Position numbers and translations under genes: made by a program. Of a stretch of 64,000 bases of DNA, positions 8,747 to 18,043 are shown one piece after another. Position 1 is the first letter of the stretch. Each line of letters opens with the position of its first letter. The notes under the pieces are model-generated. The model saw nothing but the letters and a program-made list of their open reading frames with translations, ran no database searches and was not told where the DNA came from. The stretch is from contig NZ_FQVF01000005.1 of assembly GCF_900129155.1 (NCBI RefSeq), forward strand, positions 1 through 64,000. The letters are read 5' to 3'. Source of the DNA: Marinomonas polaris DSM 16579. GTDB taxonomy: Bacteria > Pseudomonadota > Gammaproteobacteria > Pseudomonadales > Marinomonadaceae.

Positions 8747-9775
8747 ATGACTAAGTTGGATTGTCATGAGTTACAAACATTTTGGGATCTGGCCGGTTCC
8801 CAAGTGAAGATAAAAGCGCTTGAAGTTGCGTTATCTCGATCTTTGTTTGATGTATTGCTAGAGCCTTGCTCGATAGAAGAGATAGCCCATAAATTGGCGA
8901 TACCATCAGCAAATATCAAGGGATGGATAGATCTCTTATGGAGTATGGGCTGCGTTGATACAGCTGTTGATAATAAATATATAACGAGTGCTTTAGCAAA
9001 ACGTTATATGACGAGTGTTTCAGCAATGGATTGTTCGCAAGCTTTGCAATTTCGCTTTCAAACGTTAAGACACTTTACTGAACAATTTGAAGCACTACTG
9101 TATGTGTCAAAGAATCATACAGCTTTATCTTCAGCGATGGCGCCATTATGGGCAAAAGCTGCTAAAGCGCAGATTTTTCAAGAGCAGCGTGCGGTGACTG
9201 TGCCAGCGCTCGACCGTATCCTTGATCGTGTGCTAAACGTGACTATTGCTGCAGAAACACCACTGCATTTTTTAGATTTAGGTGGCGGACCTGGATTGGT
9301 TGCTCTGTCGCTTGCACGACGCTTTCCAAACTCCACTGGCGTGTTATTTGATTTCCCTGAAACGGCAAAAGTAGCATACAAAAATGTCATAGCAGAGAAG
9401 TTGGAACATCGTATTGAAGTGCAGTCGGGTGATTTGAATAAGCAATCACCAAATGGGCAATTTGATTTGATTTGGTGTTCTTCTGTATTGCATTTTTTAG
9501 ACGATGCTAATGCAGCGATAAAACGGATCTCGGCGTTACTTAAACCGAATGGCATCTTATTGATTCTTCATGCCGAGCAAACCGCTGAAAAGAAACAGTG
9601 TGAAGGTGTTTTACCCTTTTATTTACCTATGGTTATGAAAGGCAACTATCTACCAAAGCAAGGTGAAATTGCTGCGTTGTTAGATCAAAACGGGTTAGAC
9701 GTTCTGCAATCAGAGGAAATAACAGACTTCCCAATGTCGTCTGTGTGGCTTTATTGTGGGAGAAAAGTACAGTGA
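8747..9775 (+). CDS. SAM-dependent methyltransferase with N-terminal dimerisation domain
   Basis: From ATG 8747 the protein has 342 residues. That ATG is 8 nt from GGAG at 8735-8738, whereas the upstream ATG at 8741 is only 2 nt away. An N-terminal winged-helix region (SIEEIAHKLAIPSANIKGWI) precedes a class I Rossmann fold with motif I LDLGGGPGLVALSLA and post-motif FDFPE. This resembles small-molecule O-methyltransferases. Its place between receptor and permease suggests that it modifies the siderophore or a breakdown product; that is inference. No siderophore synthetase is present in the window. Confidence 0.8.
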   Translation: MTKLDCHELQTFWDLAGSQVKIKALEVALSRSLFDVLLEPCSIEEIAHKLAIPSANIKGWIDLLWSMGCVDTAVDNKYITSALAKRYMTSVSAMDCSQALQFRFQTLRHFTEQFEALLYVSKNHTALSSAMAPLWAKAAKAQIFQEQRAVTVPALDRILDRVLNVTIAAETPLHFLDLGGGPGLVALSLARRFPNSTGVLFDFPETAKVAYKNVIAEKLEHRIEVQSGDLNKQSPNGQFDLIWCSSVLHFLDDANAAIKRISALLKPNGILLILHAEQTAEKKQCEGVLPFYLPMVMKGNYLPKQGEIAALLDQNGLDVLQSEEITDFPMSSVWLYCGRKVQ

Positions 9776-11007
9776 TGAAATCCCCTTACTTTTATCTCCA
9801 TTGGGTTATTGGATGGTGTAATTTCACTCTGACGGCTTCATCAATTTACCTCTATCTTGGTGTGCCATTGATGATGAGAGAATATGGTTGGAGTGGTACA
9901 GATATTGGTTTGTTTCAAGTATCCGGTCTGCCAGTCATGCTTAAATTTTTAATGGCATCGCCGATCGATCTTTTTCGTTTTCGGCAGTCGAACTATCTTA
10001 AATGGAGTGCATTGCTTGGTGGCGGCTTCATTTGTTGCCTGACGATGCTATCTCTAGCAGACATTGAAATAACAACTTTTAAGACACTATTTATTATTGC
10101 CGTGTGTACCACCTTGATAACGTCTTGGCTGGATGTACCTATTAACGCGTTTTCTATTCAGTGTTTCCCAGAAAATGAACGTCCTAAAACGGGCGCTATA
10201 CGTTCGGCTGTGACGGCACTAGCTTCGGTTGTTGGTGGGGGTGCCATGCTATTGGTGTACGCACGTTTTGGTTGGGCGTGGCCTTTTTATATATTCGGCT
10301 TAATGGCTTTGCTTTGCGGTGTTCTGTTGTATATAGCCCATGCTCGTTATCCGCTGATAGAAAGCGAAAGTTTTAATTCAGAAAATCCCTCAACAGTTAC
10401 ATCACGAGGGTCGCTTTTTGTCATGTGGAAAGGCTATTTTCAACGACCCGATATGGTGATGTGGAACATTATCCTTGTGCTCTACTTTCCTTTTATTGGT
10501 GCTGCTTGGCTGTATCTTAAACCCGTTATGTTAGATCTTGGACTGAGCATAGATAACATTGCATGGATTGCTAGTTGCAGCGGTGTGTTCGCAGCGATAT
10601 CTGGTTTTTGTTATAGCCTTTGTATTGCTCGTATATCGCCTTATCGAGCCTTATTCGCCTTTTCTGTGATGAATGTGATTGCATTGTTAGGAATGTGTCT
10701 TGCTGTCGCTATGGAGTGGTCGGATTGGCGTCTTATATGTGCTGTGTTTGTTGTGGCAATTGCGCTTGGTCTTTCATCTGGCGTGTTGTTTGGCTTGATT
10801 ATGATTCACAGTCGTCCGCATTTGTCTGCCAGCGATTATGGCTTACAGACCAGCTTGTTTTCTTTGTCTCGTATTTTGGTGCCTATCTCTGCTGGCATAA
10901 TTCTCGATCGCACGGGGTATGTTGGCATGTTTGCCTGGCTTGTAGCTGGGGCATTGGTAGCTTGCTGCCTGTCATTTTATTGGATGTTTAAAAAGGAAAA
11001 ATCATGA
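9775..11007 (+). CDS. MFS transporter, probable siderophore permease (RhtX/FptX-like)
   Basis: ATG at 9775 overlaps the methyltransferase stop by one base (TGATG), giving 410 residues. About 12 hydrophobic segments are visible, with a long cytoplasmic loop near the middle (RYPLIESESFNSENPS). Early text (YLGVPLMMREYGWSGTDIGLFQ) resembles the RhtX/FptX group, single-polypeptide inner-membrane importers of rhizobactin and pyochelin. A role moving the ferric ligand into the cytoplasm fits its operon. Export cannot be excluded from sequence alone. Confidence 0.75.
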   Translation: MKSPYFYLHWVIGWCNFTLTASSIYLYLGVPLMMREYGWSGTDIGLFQVSGLPVMLKFLMASPIDLFRFRQSNYLKWSALLGGGFICCLTMLSLADIEITTFKTLFIIAVCTTLITSWLDVPINAFSIQCFPENERPKTGAIRSAVTALASVVGGGAMLLVYARFGWAWPFYIFGLMALLCGVLLYIAHARYPLIESESFNSENPSTVTSRGSLFVMWKGYFQRPDMVMWNIILVLYFPFIGAAWLYLKPVMLDLGLSIDNIAWIASCSGVFAAISGFCYSLCIARISPYRALFAFSVMNVIALLGMCLAVAMEWSDWRLICAVFVVAIALGLSSGVLFGLIMIHSRPHLSASDYGLQTSLFSLSRILVPISAGIILDRTGYVGMFAWLVAGALVACCLSFYWMFKKEKS

Positions 11008-11282
11008 TAAACGATAAAAATAGTCAATTAGACTCATTGATGCTTAATGAACCAACAAGGCAAGAGTCAATGAAAGTTGCCCCTAAAAAATGGAAGATGA
11101 TGTTACTCGTTTGGGTATCTATCTACCCACTATTAAACATTTTTTTCCCCTTACTAACTCCTTATATTAGCGACTTTTCTTTACCAATTAGACTCTTGAT
11201 CATGACGATTGTTATAGTGCCAATTATGAGCTTTATTTTGGGAAGTTTACAAAAACGCTTCTTTTTCTGGTTGCGTAAATAG
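11004..11282 (+). CDS. Small two-helix membrane protein ending the iron operon
   Basis: The 92-residue product overlaps the MFS gene by four bases (ATGA). A polar N-terminal 30 residues precedes two hydrophobic helices (MLLVWVSIYPLLNIFFPLL and LLIMTIVIVPIMSFILG) and a basic tail. The helix pair resembles the membrane tail found after antibiotic-biosynthesis monooxygenase domains, here without that domain. It is probably an accessory of the transport or reduction step. Function is unknown. Confidence 0.65.
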   Translation: MINDKNSQLDSLMLNEPTRQESMKVAPKKWKMMLLVWVSIYPLLNIFFPLLTPYISDFSLPIRLLIMTIVIVPIMSFILGSLQKRFFFWLRK

Positions 11283-11437
11283 AGTAAAGGCTTGGTTATG
11301 AACTAAATTAGCAGACGTACATAATGTATTAGTCCAAATAGGATTGTTTTTTTCTTTATGCGGAAAAAATATTATCGTGTTCATGCAAAACATCCGCTAC
11401 TCTGAATAGATTAGAATTACTTTTAAGGAAGAAGCGA

Positions 11438-12754
11438 ATGTTGTTTGGTAATAATAAGCTATTAACTCGAATTACTGAATTGGAAAGAGAGTTAGCCTCA
11501 TTTCAAGAGACTCAAGCCGACCTTAGGCAAGAAATGTTGTATTTCTCTATGACCCTAGAAGGAAAAATAGTAGATGCAAACTCGCTTTTCATAAAGTCCT
11601 GTGGATTTGAGAAAGCAGAATTAAAAGGCAAAAATATTAAAGACTTGATACTTAAAAAGTCTTTAGAAAAAGAGCATTGCCAAAAAATGTTGTCTGCGAT
11701 TAGCGAGAAAAAGCACTGGCATGGCGCTTTACAGATAGAGACCAAAAAAGGTCAAGAAGCATGGTATCGTTCGATTATCCAGCCAAGAAAACAAGCAGAA
11801 GATGGGCGCGTGATATTAGAAGTCTACTCTGCTGAGCTTACGCGAACGATTTCTCAATCTAAAGAAGTTGAAGACATGTTAGCTGCATTGAACCGCTCGT
11901 CTGCAGTGATCGAATTTAGTCTAGATGGCATCATCTTAAATGCTAACGACAACTTCCTTAAAAGTATGGGGTATTCAAAAAGCCAAATTATTGGTAAACA
12001 TCACAAAATGTTTTGTGATTCGAAAGAAGTTGAGTCTTCAAAATATCAGGATTTTTGGCGTCAACTTAGGTCGGGTAAATTTGTTTCTGAACGTTTCAAA
12101 CGTTTTGATAGCCATGGAAATGCGGTGTGGTTGGAAGCTTCATATAACCCAATACACGATGAAAGTGGCGAGTTATATAAAGTTGTTAAATTCGCGACGG
12201 TTATTACCGAGCAAATGAATCGAGAGTTCGCTATTTCGGAAACCTCTGAGATCGCCTATGACATCTCCAAGAAAAGTGATGCGGACGCTATTACAGGTAA
12301 AAAAGTCATCGAGTCGACGATTCAGACCATGGATGAACTTTCAGTGCAAATGAGTAGTGCTAGCAAAGGAATAATCGAGCTCAATACTCAGTCATTAAAA
12401 GTGGCTGCTTTGGTAGAAAGTATCCGCGGTATTGCAGATCAGACCAACTTGCTTGCTCTGAACGCTGCAATAGAAGCGGCGCGAGCAGGCGAGCAAGGCC
12501 GAGGCTTCGCTGTAGTGGCTGATGAAGTTAGACAACTTGCTTCTAGAACAAGCTCGGCCACCGAAGAAATTATCAAGGTGGTTGGGGAAAATAAAAACCT
12601 CACCGAAAAAGCTGTATCTCTTATTGAAGAAAGCATGGATAAAGCTCATAAGGCATTAGACCTTTCTACCGAAGCAGGTAATGTGATGAATGATATTCAG
12701 ATCGGTGCAAGACAAGTCGTTGATGCGGTGGGCCAATTTAACAACAAACTATAG
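11438..12754 (+). CDS. Soluble methyl-accepting chemotaxis protein with two PAS domains
   Basis: The 438-residue protein has no membrane helix. A short coiled coil (residues 8-30) is followed by two PAS domains (about 36-130 and 150-260) and a short MCP signalling domain. The conserved hairpin tip starts at D334 ([20 protein letters not shown]). The architecture is like BdlA/Aer-type energy or redox sensors that signal through CheW/CheA. The cytoplasmic bundle is shorter than in classical receptors and ends soon after the tip's return helix. Cofactor binding (haem or flavin) cannot be told. It is monocistronic and ends at a strong terminator. Confidence 0.88.
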   Translation: MLFGNNKLLTRITELERELASFQETQADLRQEMLYFSMTLEGKIVDANSLFIKSCGFEKAELKGKNIKDLILKKSLEKEHCQKMLSAISEKKHWHGALQIETKKGQEAWYRSIIQPRKQAEDGRVILEVYSAELTRTISQSKEVEDMLAALNRSSAVIEFSLDGIILNANDNFLKSMGYSKSQIIGKHHKMFCDSKEVESSKYQDFWRQLRSGKFVSERFKRFDSHGNAVWLEASYNPIHDESGELYKVVKFATVITEQMNREFAISETSEIAYDISKKSDADAITGKKVIESTIQTMDELSVQMSSASKGIIELNTQSLKVAALVESIRGIADQTNLLALNAAIEAARAGEQGRGFAVVADEVRQLASRTSSATEEIIKVVGENKNLTEKAVSLIEESMDKAHKALDLSTEAGNVMNDIQIGARQVVDAVGQFNNKL

Positions 12755-12782
12755 TTGTTCTTGAAACAAAGACTCGACATTC

Positions 12783-12815
12783 AAATTCCCTAAGAGTTTT
12801 GCTCTTAGGGAATTT
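12783..12815. terminator. Bidirectional terminator
   Basis: A perfect 14-bp stem (AAATTCCCTAAGAG / CTCTTAGGGAATTT) has a TTTTG loop and AT-rich flanks. It lies between the convergent chemoreceptor and radical SAM genes. Confidence 0.88.
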
Positions 12816-12840
12816 TGCGTTAAGCAGACCGCTTAAGTTA

Positions 12841-13959
12841 CTAAAACAACGCCATCTGATCGCCTTCCTTTGGTGGAACAGCAAAATGGCGGCAATCGAG
12901 ATAGCTCAGTCTGTTGTCATCCAATCCATATTTGCGTCGCGCTACGTGAAAGCGTTGGTTAATCAAATCTGCAAAGATGCCTTCACCTGTCATGCGTTTG
13001 CCAAATTGACTGTTGTAGAGCTTGCCACCGCGCATATCCATAATGCGCTGCAAAACATGCTCAGCTCGATCTGGATAATGCTGGTGGAGCCAATCCGAAA
13101 ACAAAGGCGCAACCTCGTGAGGCAAACGCAACATTATGTAGTTAACGGATTGCGCGCCAACCTCAGAGCAAGCAGCGACGATTTCTTCTAGCTCGTTATC
13201 GTTGATAAAAGGAATCACCGGTGCAACCAAAACCGATACAGGAATCCCAGCATCGCGTAAGGTTTTAATGACTTGTAAACGTGTTTTTCCAGACGCTGTT
13301 CTGGGTTCCAAAATACGCTTTAAATCGTTATTGAGCGTCGTCACACTGATTGCTACATGAATAAGCTTTTTTGCTGCCATTTGAGTGAGTAAATCTATAT
13401 CTCTGAGTATTAAGGTGCTTTTGGTTATTAGCGAGATTGGCTGATGATGCGCCAAGGCGATTTCCAATAATTGCCGAGTGATCTTGAGCTGTTTTTCTAT
13501 TGGCTGATAAGCATCGGTATTAATGCCTAATGCAATGGGTTCACAACGATAGTTTGGGTGCGCCAGTTCTTCTTCAAACAAAAATGCCGCATTGGTTTTG
13601 GCAACCAGCTTGGTCTCAAAATCCAACCCTGGCGACAAATCTAAATACGCATGAGTAGGGCGAGCAAAGCAATATACACAGCCATGCTCGCAGCCTTTAT
13701 AAGGATTCACCGACAGGCGAAAAGGAATATCAGGAGACGAATTGCGACTAATGATGCTTTTGGCGCGTTCGTAGCGAATCTCTGTCTTGGGGGACGAGGT
13801 TTCCAACAAGGCAATGGCTTCGTCGTTTTCATCTATTTCAACCAATGTAATGGCAAAACGCCCCGCCATATTATTGGCGGTACCACGTCCCTTGATAGGA
13901 TTGTTGAAAGGAGATTTTTCGCCTTTTTGATCGCTGTTATAGATAAAAGAAGTAGACAT
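12841..13959 (-). CDS. PA0069-family radical SAM protein (spore photoproduct lyase-like)
   Basis: The 372-residue protein carries the radical SAM cluster motif CxxxCxxC (C90, C94, C97 in KGCEHGCVYCFARPTH), followed by a TIM-barrel-like region and conserved text (GINTDAYQP, SLITKST, EPRTASG). This is the PA0069 family, related to spore photoproduct lyase SplB. It should cleave SAM to a 5'-deoxyadenosyl radical; the substrate is not established. A LexA-type box just upstream of the start (13973-13992) suggests a DNA-damage role. AGGTG with 5-nt spacing supports this ATG. Confidence 0.88.
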   Translation of the reverse strand: MSTSFIYNSDQKGEKSPFNNPIKGRGTANNMAGRFAITLVEIDENDEAIALLETSSPKTEIRYERAKSIISRNSSPDIPFRLSVNPYKGCEHGCVYCFARPTHAYLDLSPGLDFETKLVAKTNAAFLFEEELAHPNYRCEPIALGINTDAYQPIEKQLKITRQLLEIALAHHQPISLITKSTLILRDIDLLTQMAAKKLIHVAISVTTLNNDLKRILEPRTASGKTRLQVIKTLRDAGIPVSVLVAPVIPFINDNELEEIVAACSEVGAQSVNYIMLRLPHEVAPLFSDWLHQHYPDRAEHVLQRIMDMRGGKLYNSQFGKRMTGEGIFADLINQRFHVARRKYGLDDNRLSYLDCRHFAVPPKEGDQMALF

Positions 13960-13972
13960 AAAACACCTAAAA

Positions 13973-13992
13973 TACTGTATGTATAAACAGCA
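13973..13992. promoter_or_regulatory. Candidate LexA (SOS) box before the radical SAM gene
   Basis: CTGTATGTATAAACAG (13975-13990) fits CTG-N10-CAG with the AT-rich centre of the gammaproteobacterial SOS box. Over 20 positions it agrees with the E. coli consensus at about 17. It lies 14-33 bases upstream of the radical SAM start, where LexA would block transcription. Confidence 0.65.
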
Positions 13993-14123
13993 TTTTGGTC
14001 GTTAGATTTCAATAAAGCAAGCTTGTTATTGTAGGTTTTTAAGTTTGCTCGTGTAGTGTGTTGAGATCTGCTTCTTGATAGGTAAACTCAATCGAACTAT
14101 CTATGGGGTTCTAGGAGAGCTGC

Positions 14124-14885
14124 GTGTTGTTTCAAAACAATCATTTACCAAATAGAGTTGTGGCTTACGCGCAAGATTATGAACATGGTAAATTTGAGCC
14201 TTATCATGCTCATAACTGCGCACAGCTGATTCACACACTAAGTGGTGTGATACGTGTGGAGACTCGTTTTGGTAGTTGGGTGATTCCTCCAAATCGGGGA
14301 ATGTGGATTCCTGCAGGAATTGAACACAGTCTCCATATGACAGGATTGGTAAAAGTCAGAACGCTATTTATTGATCCTCTTGCTCGTGCCGATTTGCCCC
14401 ATGATTGCTCTGTCATTGACGTATCCATGTTGTTAAAGGCACTTATTATTGAAGCGTTAGAGCTTCCTAACGACATTGTTTCAGGAGGTCGTGATGAGCG
14501 AATTATTGAATTGATTTTGGACGAATTACGTCGTTTATCGAGCGTGTCTTTCTATGTGCCATTGCCAACCTCCGACTCTTTGGTTTCTTTGTGTGAGCAT
14601 GTCAGTCAGCGTATTGCTCATGATTGGAAAAATGCCGATGGTGCTCATATTTTGGGCATAAGCGAGCGTTCTGTAACTCGAAAGTTCCAGCAAGAAATGT
14701 CGCTAACATTTGCAGAATGGCTGCGGCGGAAGCGTTTACTTTTGGCCCTGGAGTATCTTGCCAGCGGAAAAAGCGTCTTAGATACCGCGATTCTGATTGG
14801 TTACGATAGTCCTAGTGCTTTTAGTGCGATGTTTAAAAGTCGAGTCGGCGTTTCACCGACTGACTATTTACTGCAATCTCAATAG
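14124..14885 (+). CDS. AraC-family regulator with N-terminal cupin domain
   Basis: GTG start at 14124 with AGGAGA 6 nt upstream gives 253 residues. Residues 20-95 form a cupin sensor (FEPYHAHNCAQLIH, WVIPPNRGMWIPAGIEH). The C-terminal 100 residues form an AraC helix-turn-helix pair (LGISERSVTRKFQQEM and GYDSPSAFSAMFKSRVGVSP). The histidines in HAHNC and IEHSLH could bind a metal or ligand. It converges on leuA, and no adjacent target gene identifies its effector. Confidence 0.85.
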   Translation: MLFQNNHLPNRVVAYAQDYEHGKFEPYHAHNCAQLIHTLSGVIRVETRFGSWVIPPNRGMWIPAGIEHSLHMTGLVKVRTLFIDPLARADLPHDCSVIDVSMLLKALIIEALELPNDIVSGGRDERIIELILDELRRLSSVSFYVPLPTSDSLVSLCEHVSQRIAHDWKNADGAHILGISERSVTRKFQQEMSLTFAEWLRRKRLLLALEYLASGKSVLDTAILIGYDSPSAFSAMFKSRVGVSPTDYLLQSQ

Positions 14886-14908
14886 ACGTAATGAAAGTTA
14901 CCGTCTCG

Positions 14909-16585
14909 CTAAGCTTCTTTGTATAAAGGATGGCAAGCGTTGATTAGTGCTTGTAGCGAGGCCTTGGTCGAATCTTCATCAATAGCAACACCAAAACTTG
15001 GTGTAACCTGATCGGACTCAATTTGAACATAGCTCACCGCTTTGCTTTTCGTCTGTTGTCCTAAGGTGTGTTCATGAAAGTCGCTGATGTTTATCTGCCA
15101 GTTAAAACGCTTTCTTAACGCATCAAGCATGGCGGACAACAATCCTTTGCCTTCGCCAACCAGTTGCCATGTTTTTTCCTGGTAGCGTAAGGTAGCGCGA
15201 ATTTCCTGTAATCCGTTTGAGCTATGGCTGCGATAATCCATTAATGTCATTTGGCCTTTGTCATCTGGGTTCAGCCTGTAGGATTCTCTGAATAAACGCC
15301 AAACATCGGCTAGAGGCATTTCGTGACCAGTTTGATCCGTATGATTTTTGACTTTCTTGCTAAAGTCTATTTGTAGTTTGCGTGGTAAAAACAGTCCATG
15401 ATTTTCCTGTAATAACCAAGCGGCACCGCTTTTGCCAGATTGGCTATTTACTCGAATGACTTCTTCATAAGTGCAGCCAATATCTTTCGGGTCTAATGGT
15501 AAATAAGGGATTTGCCAAACAGTCGATGAGGTTGATTTTTGTGCGGCAAAGCCTTTTTTGATCGCATCTTGGTGTGAACCTGAAAACGCCGTAAAAGCCA
15601 ATGAGCCAGCATAAGGATGCCGAGGATGAACGGGAAGTTCATTGCATTCTTCGACCAACTCCACTGTGCGGCGTATGTCTGAAAAATTCAAATTAGGATG
15701 AACGCCTTGGCTATAAAGATTCATCGCCAAAGTGACGAGATCCACATTGCCAGTTCGTTCCCCATTACCAAATAAACAGCCTTCGACTCTCTGCGCGCCA
15801 GCGAGTATCGCCATTTCTGCTGTGGCAACGCCTGTGCCTCTGTCGTTGTGAGGGTGCACGCTGATGGTAATGTGTTCTAGAGAAGAAAAAGACGTCATGA
15901 AATATTCAATTTGATCTGCAAACACATTGGGCGTGTTTACTTCTACCGTAGTTGGTAGGTTCAAAATCATCGGGCGTTCTTGGCTTGGCTGCCATGTTTT
16001 TTTCACTGCTTCGCACACTTCTAAGGCAAAGTCAGGTTCGGTAAAACAAAAGGTTTCTGGCGAATATTGAAGAGTCCACTGAGTATCTGGATTTTGCTCG
16101 CACAATTGGCGAATGTGTTTAACGCCTTGCACGGCTAATTCAAGCGTCGCGGCTTTGTCTTGGCAAAAGACGACTTCACGAAATACGGGTGCTGTGGCGT
16201 TGTAAATATGCACTATGGCTTTTTTTGCGCCAACGAGAGACTGTATTGTGCGTTCAATTAAATCCACACGAGATTGCGTCATTACTTGAATCGTCACATC
16301 GCCAGGGATGTAGTCGCCTTCGATAAGCAAGCGAACAAAATCAAAATCCGTTTGTGACGCAGCAGGAAAGGCAATTTCAATTTCTTTAAAACCACATTCA
16401 ATTAAATGCTTAAAGAAAGCCATTTTCTTCGCGTGATCCATCGGATTAGCAAGCGCTTGATTGCCGTCGCGTAAGTCTGTTGAGCACCAACGAGGCGGAG
16501 CCTTCAACTGCTTTGAAGGCCAAGTGCGGGCAGGAAAATCGATAATTTGAGCAGGGTGATATTTTATAGAAGGCTGGGTTAGCAT
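14909..16585 (-). CDS. leuA: 2-isopropylmalate synthase
   Basis: The 558-residue protein is the longer LeuA form (about 560 residues, as in mycobacteria and many pseudomonads). It condenses acetyl-CoA with 2-oxoisovalerate, the first committed step of leucine synthesis. The TIM-barrel domain shows the DLRDGNQALANPM start motif and the metal-binding HPHNDRGTGVA motif near residue 245. The C-terminal 130 residues form the leucine-binding regulatory domain. The gene is alone; leuBCD are not in the window. A 13-bp inverted repeat covers the ribosome-binding site (16592-16633), suggesting control at translation. Confidence 0.95.
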   Translation of the reverse strand: MLTQPSIKYHPAQIIDFPARTWPSKQLKAPPRWCSTDLRDGNQALANPMDHAKKMAFFKHLIECGFKEIEIAFPAASQTDFDFVRLLIEGDYIPGDVTIQVMTQSRVDLIERTIQSLVGAKKAIVHIYNATAPVFREVVFCQDKAATLELAVQGVKHIRQLCEQNPDTQWTLQYSPETFCFTEPDFALEVCEAVKKTWQPSQERPMILNLPTTVEVNTPNVFADQIEYFMTSFSSLEHITISVHPHNDRGTGVATAEMAILAGAQRVEGCLFGNGERTGNVDLVTLAMNLYSQGVHPNLNFSDIRRTVELVEECNELPVHPRHPYAGSLAFTAFSGSHQDAIKKGFAAQKSTSSTVWQIPYLPLDPKDIGCTYEEVIRVNSQSGKSGAAWLLQENHGLFLPRKLQIDFSKKVKNHTDQTGHEMPLADVWRLFRESYRLNPDDKGQMTLMDYRSHSSNGLQEIRATLRYQEKTWQLVGEGKGLLSAMLDALRKRFNWQINISDFHEHTLGQQTKSKAVSYVQIESDQVTPSFGVAIDEDSTKASLQALINACHPLYKEA

Positions 16586-16591
16586 GATGTT

Positions 16592-16633
16592 TTCTCTTTA
16601 GCATTAGAAATTGAATCCTTATGCTAAAGAGAA
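16592..16633 (-). promoter_or_regulatory. Hairpin sequestering the leuA ribosome-binding site
   Basis: TTCTCTTTAGCAT (16592-16604) is a perfect 13-bp inverted repeat of 16621-16633 with a 16-nt loop. In the leuA transcript the 3' arm contains AAAGAGA, the only purine-rich sequence near the ATG, ending 6 nt before it. Folding would hide the ribosome-binding site. No T-tract follows, and I found no upstream leader peptide with a run of leucine codons. Confidence 0.55.
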
Positions 16634-16714
16634 GTCTTTTGGCTGTCTGAGCTGTAATTGACAACTATCGTCGCTAAATGGACAGAGCCACCTACAAAAA
16701 GCAATCCACAAAAA

Positions 16715-16746
16715 GCAGCTTACAAAGAGACGTTATATTTTTGTCG
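16715..16746. repeat. Direct repeat A: copy of the FecCD permease 3' end
   Basis: This 32-bp block matches 18044-18075 at 30 positions: 21 identical bases, a 2-base mismatch, then 9 identical bases. On the minus strand it reads RQKYNVSL then stop, against RQKRNVSL then stop at the real permease end. No permease coding sequence continues beyond it. Confidence 0.85.
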
Positions 16747-16937
16747 AGTTATTATATAAAAGTGCTATTAAATATTTTTGGTCACTACAATGATAGACAG
16801 AAAAAGAAGGGAGCCACTGGTGCCAGATAAGTAAATGTACTTAGTTTCGTTACACCATTTATAATCACTAGCAACAACTGAACTTGACGAAAAAAGCTTT
16901 GAATACAGTGGCGGTTAGCAGAATATATCTTGTGCTG

Positions 16938-17828
16938 CTATAAGTTAACATCGTCCACTACACGATTGCGACCAGCCCTTTTTGCTTCGTACATTGCTTT
17001 GTCCACATAATCTATAGATTCTTCAACTGATCGAAGTTGTGTAAGTATCGTTACACCAAAAGATGCTGTTACTCGCAGTAATTCTCTAGAGTTATTAAAT
17101 TGGATATTCTGCTCAGCAATTGCTTCACGCATTCGTTCTGCCACTATATGGGCTTGAGCTAAGGTTGTTCTTGGCATGCAAATAATAAATTCCTCACCCC
17201 CATACCGGTAAATTCGGTCATATGGTCGAAGGAGAGCCTTTATACGTTGTACGGTTGAAACAAGTACAAGATCACCTGCAAGATGGCCATATGTGTCATT
17301 TACTTGCTTGAAATGGTCAAGATCAAACATTACCAGAGCACAGTTTTGCTGTTCTCTTTGAACTAAAGCATTCTGATCACGAATTTCGGCAAGCATTCCG
17401 TCCCTTGTTTGAGCTTCTGTAAGAGGGTCACGATTTTTTTCGATTGCAGCAAACTCATGTCGCAAGTTCTGAAAAGCTAAACGCATTTTATCAATATCTT
17501 TATCGAAACTATCCCAATCTATAGATAGAATAAGTGAACCATCACATATTTTCTGAAGCAGGTTTTGTGCACTAATATGCATCTTTTTGTGTGCATATCC
17601 AAGGGAGATAAATGCTGGATTCTCTCTAATAAAAAATGCTTGAGAACTTTCATACCATTGACCAAAATGACAATGACGATGTGATTCTGGCGCTATGTCT
17701 GCCTTCTCCGGAGGGATACGTAAGATCAAAGTTCGTAGAATATGCTTGTACCATTGATCATGACTGAAAATAGCTTGATCAAGTTGTGCAATAATCAACT
17801 GCAATTGCTGATTGGTAAAAGAAGCCAT
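16938..17828 (-). CDS. dgcZ: Zinc-sensing diguanylate cyclase, DgcZ-like
   Basis: At 296 residues it equals E. coli DgcZ in length. The N-terminal CZB domain carries a zinc-ligand set H23, C53, H80, H84, each one position from the E. coli ligands as I recall them. The C-terminal GGDEF domain has an intact active site GGEEF (210-214) and an intact product-inhibition site RPYD (201-204) five residues before it. It should make cyclic di-GMP from two GTP, with zinc inhibiting activity, and so promote biofilm. It sits alone in an AT-rich segment between two copies of the downstream permease's 3' end. Confidence 0.9.
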   Translation of the reverse strand: MASFTNQQLQLIIAQLDQAIFSHDQWYKHILRTLILRIPPEKADIAPESHRHCHFGQWYESSQAFFIRENPAFISLGYAHKKMHISAQNLLQKICDGSLILSIDWDSFDKDIDKMRLAFQNLRHEFAAIEKNRDPLTEAQTRDGMLAEIRDQNALVQREQQNCALVMFDLDHFKQVNDTYGHLAGDLVLVSTVQRIKALLRPYDRIYRYGGEEFIICMPRTTLAQAHIVAERMREAIAEQNIQFNNSRELLRVTASFGVTILTQLRSVEESIDYVDKAMYEAKRAGRNRVVDDVNL

Positions 17829-18043
17829 ACTAATTATTTATCTCTGTGCTTAATGCTTTGAGTGGTTTGCGGAAAAAATATAGTGTTTTTACGTCAGCCA
17901 TTGCTAATTTAAGCTAATACTTTAAATCTTATCTTATAATAAATTTATTTGCTAAACCCGAGATGTTTATATAAGGTTTGAACTCATAATATTATGGATA
18001 TTACGAGTTCTATATATTATTACTTCATATGATTTTTAGGTTG

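Noticed and set aside
12799-13191. Plus-strand frame opposite the radical SAM gene
   Set aside because: It is a shadow of the strongly supported minus-strand gene, with no start signal or recognisable sequence.
16586-16937. Leader-peptide attenuator for leuA
   Set aside because: I read the leader on the minus strand and found no short frame with a run of leucine codons and no terminator T-tract after the hairpin.
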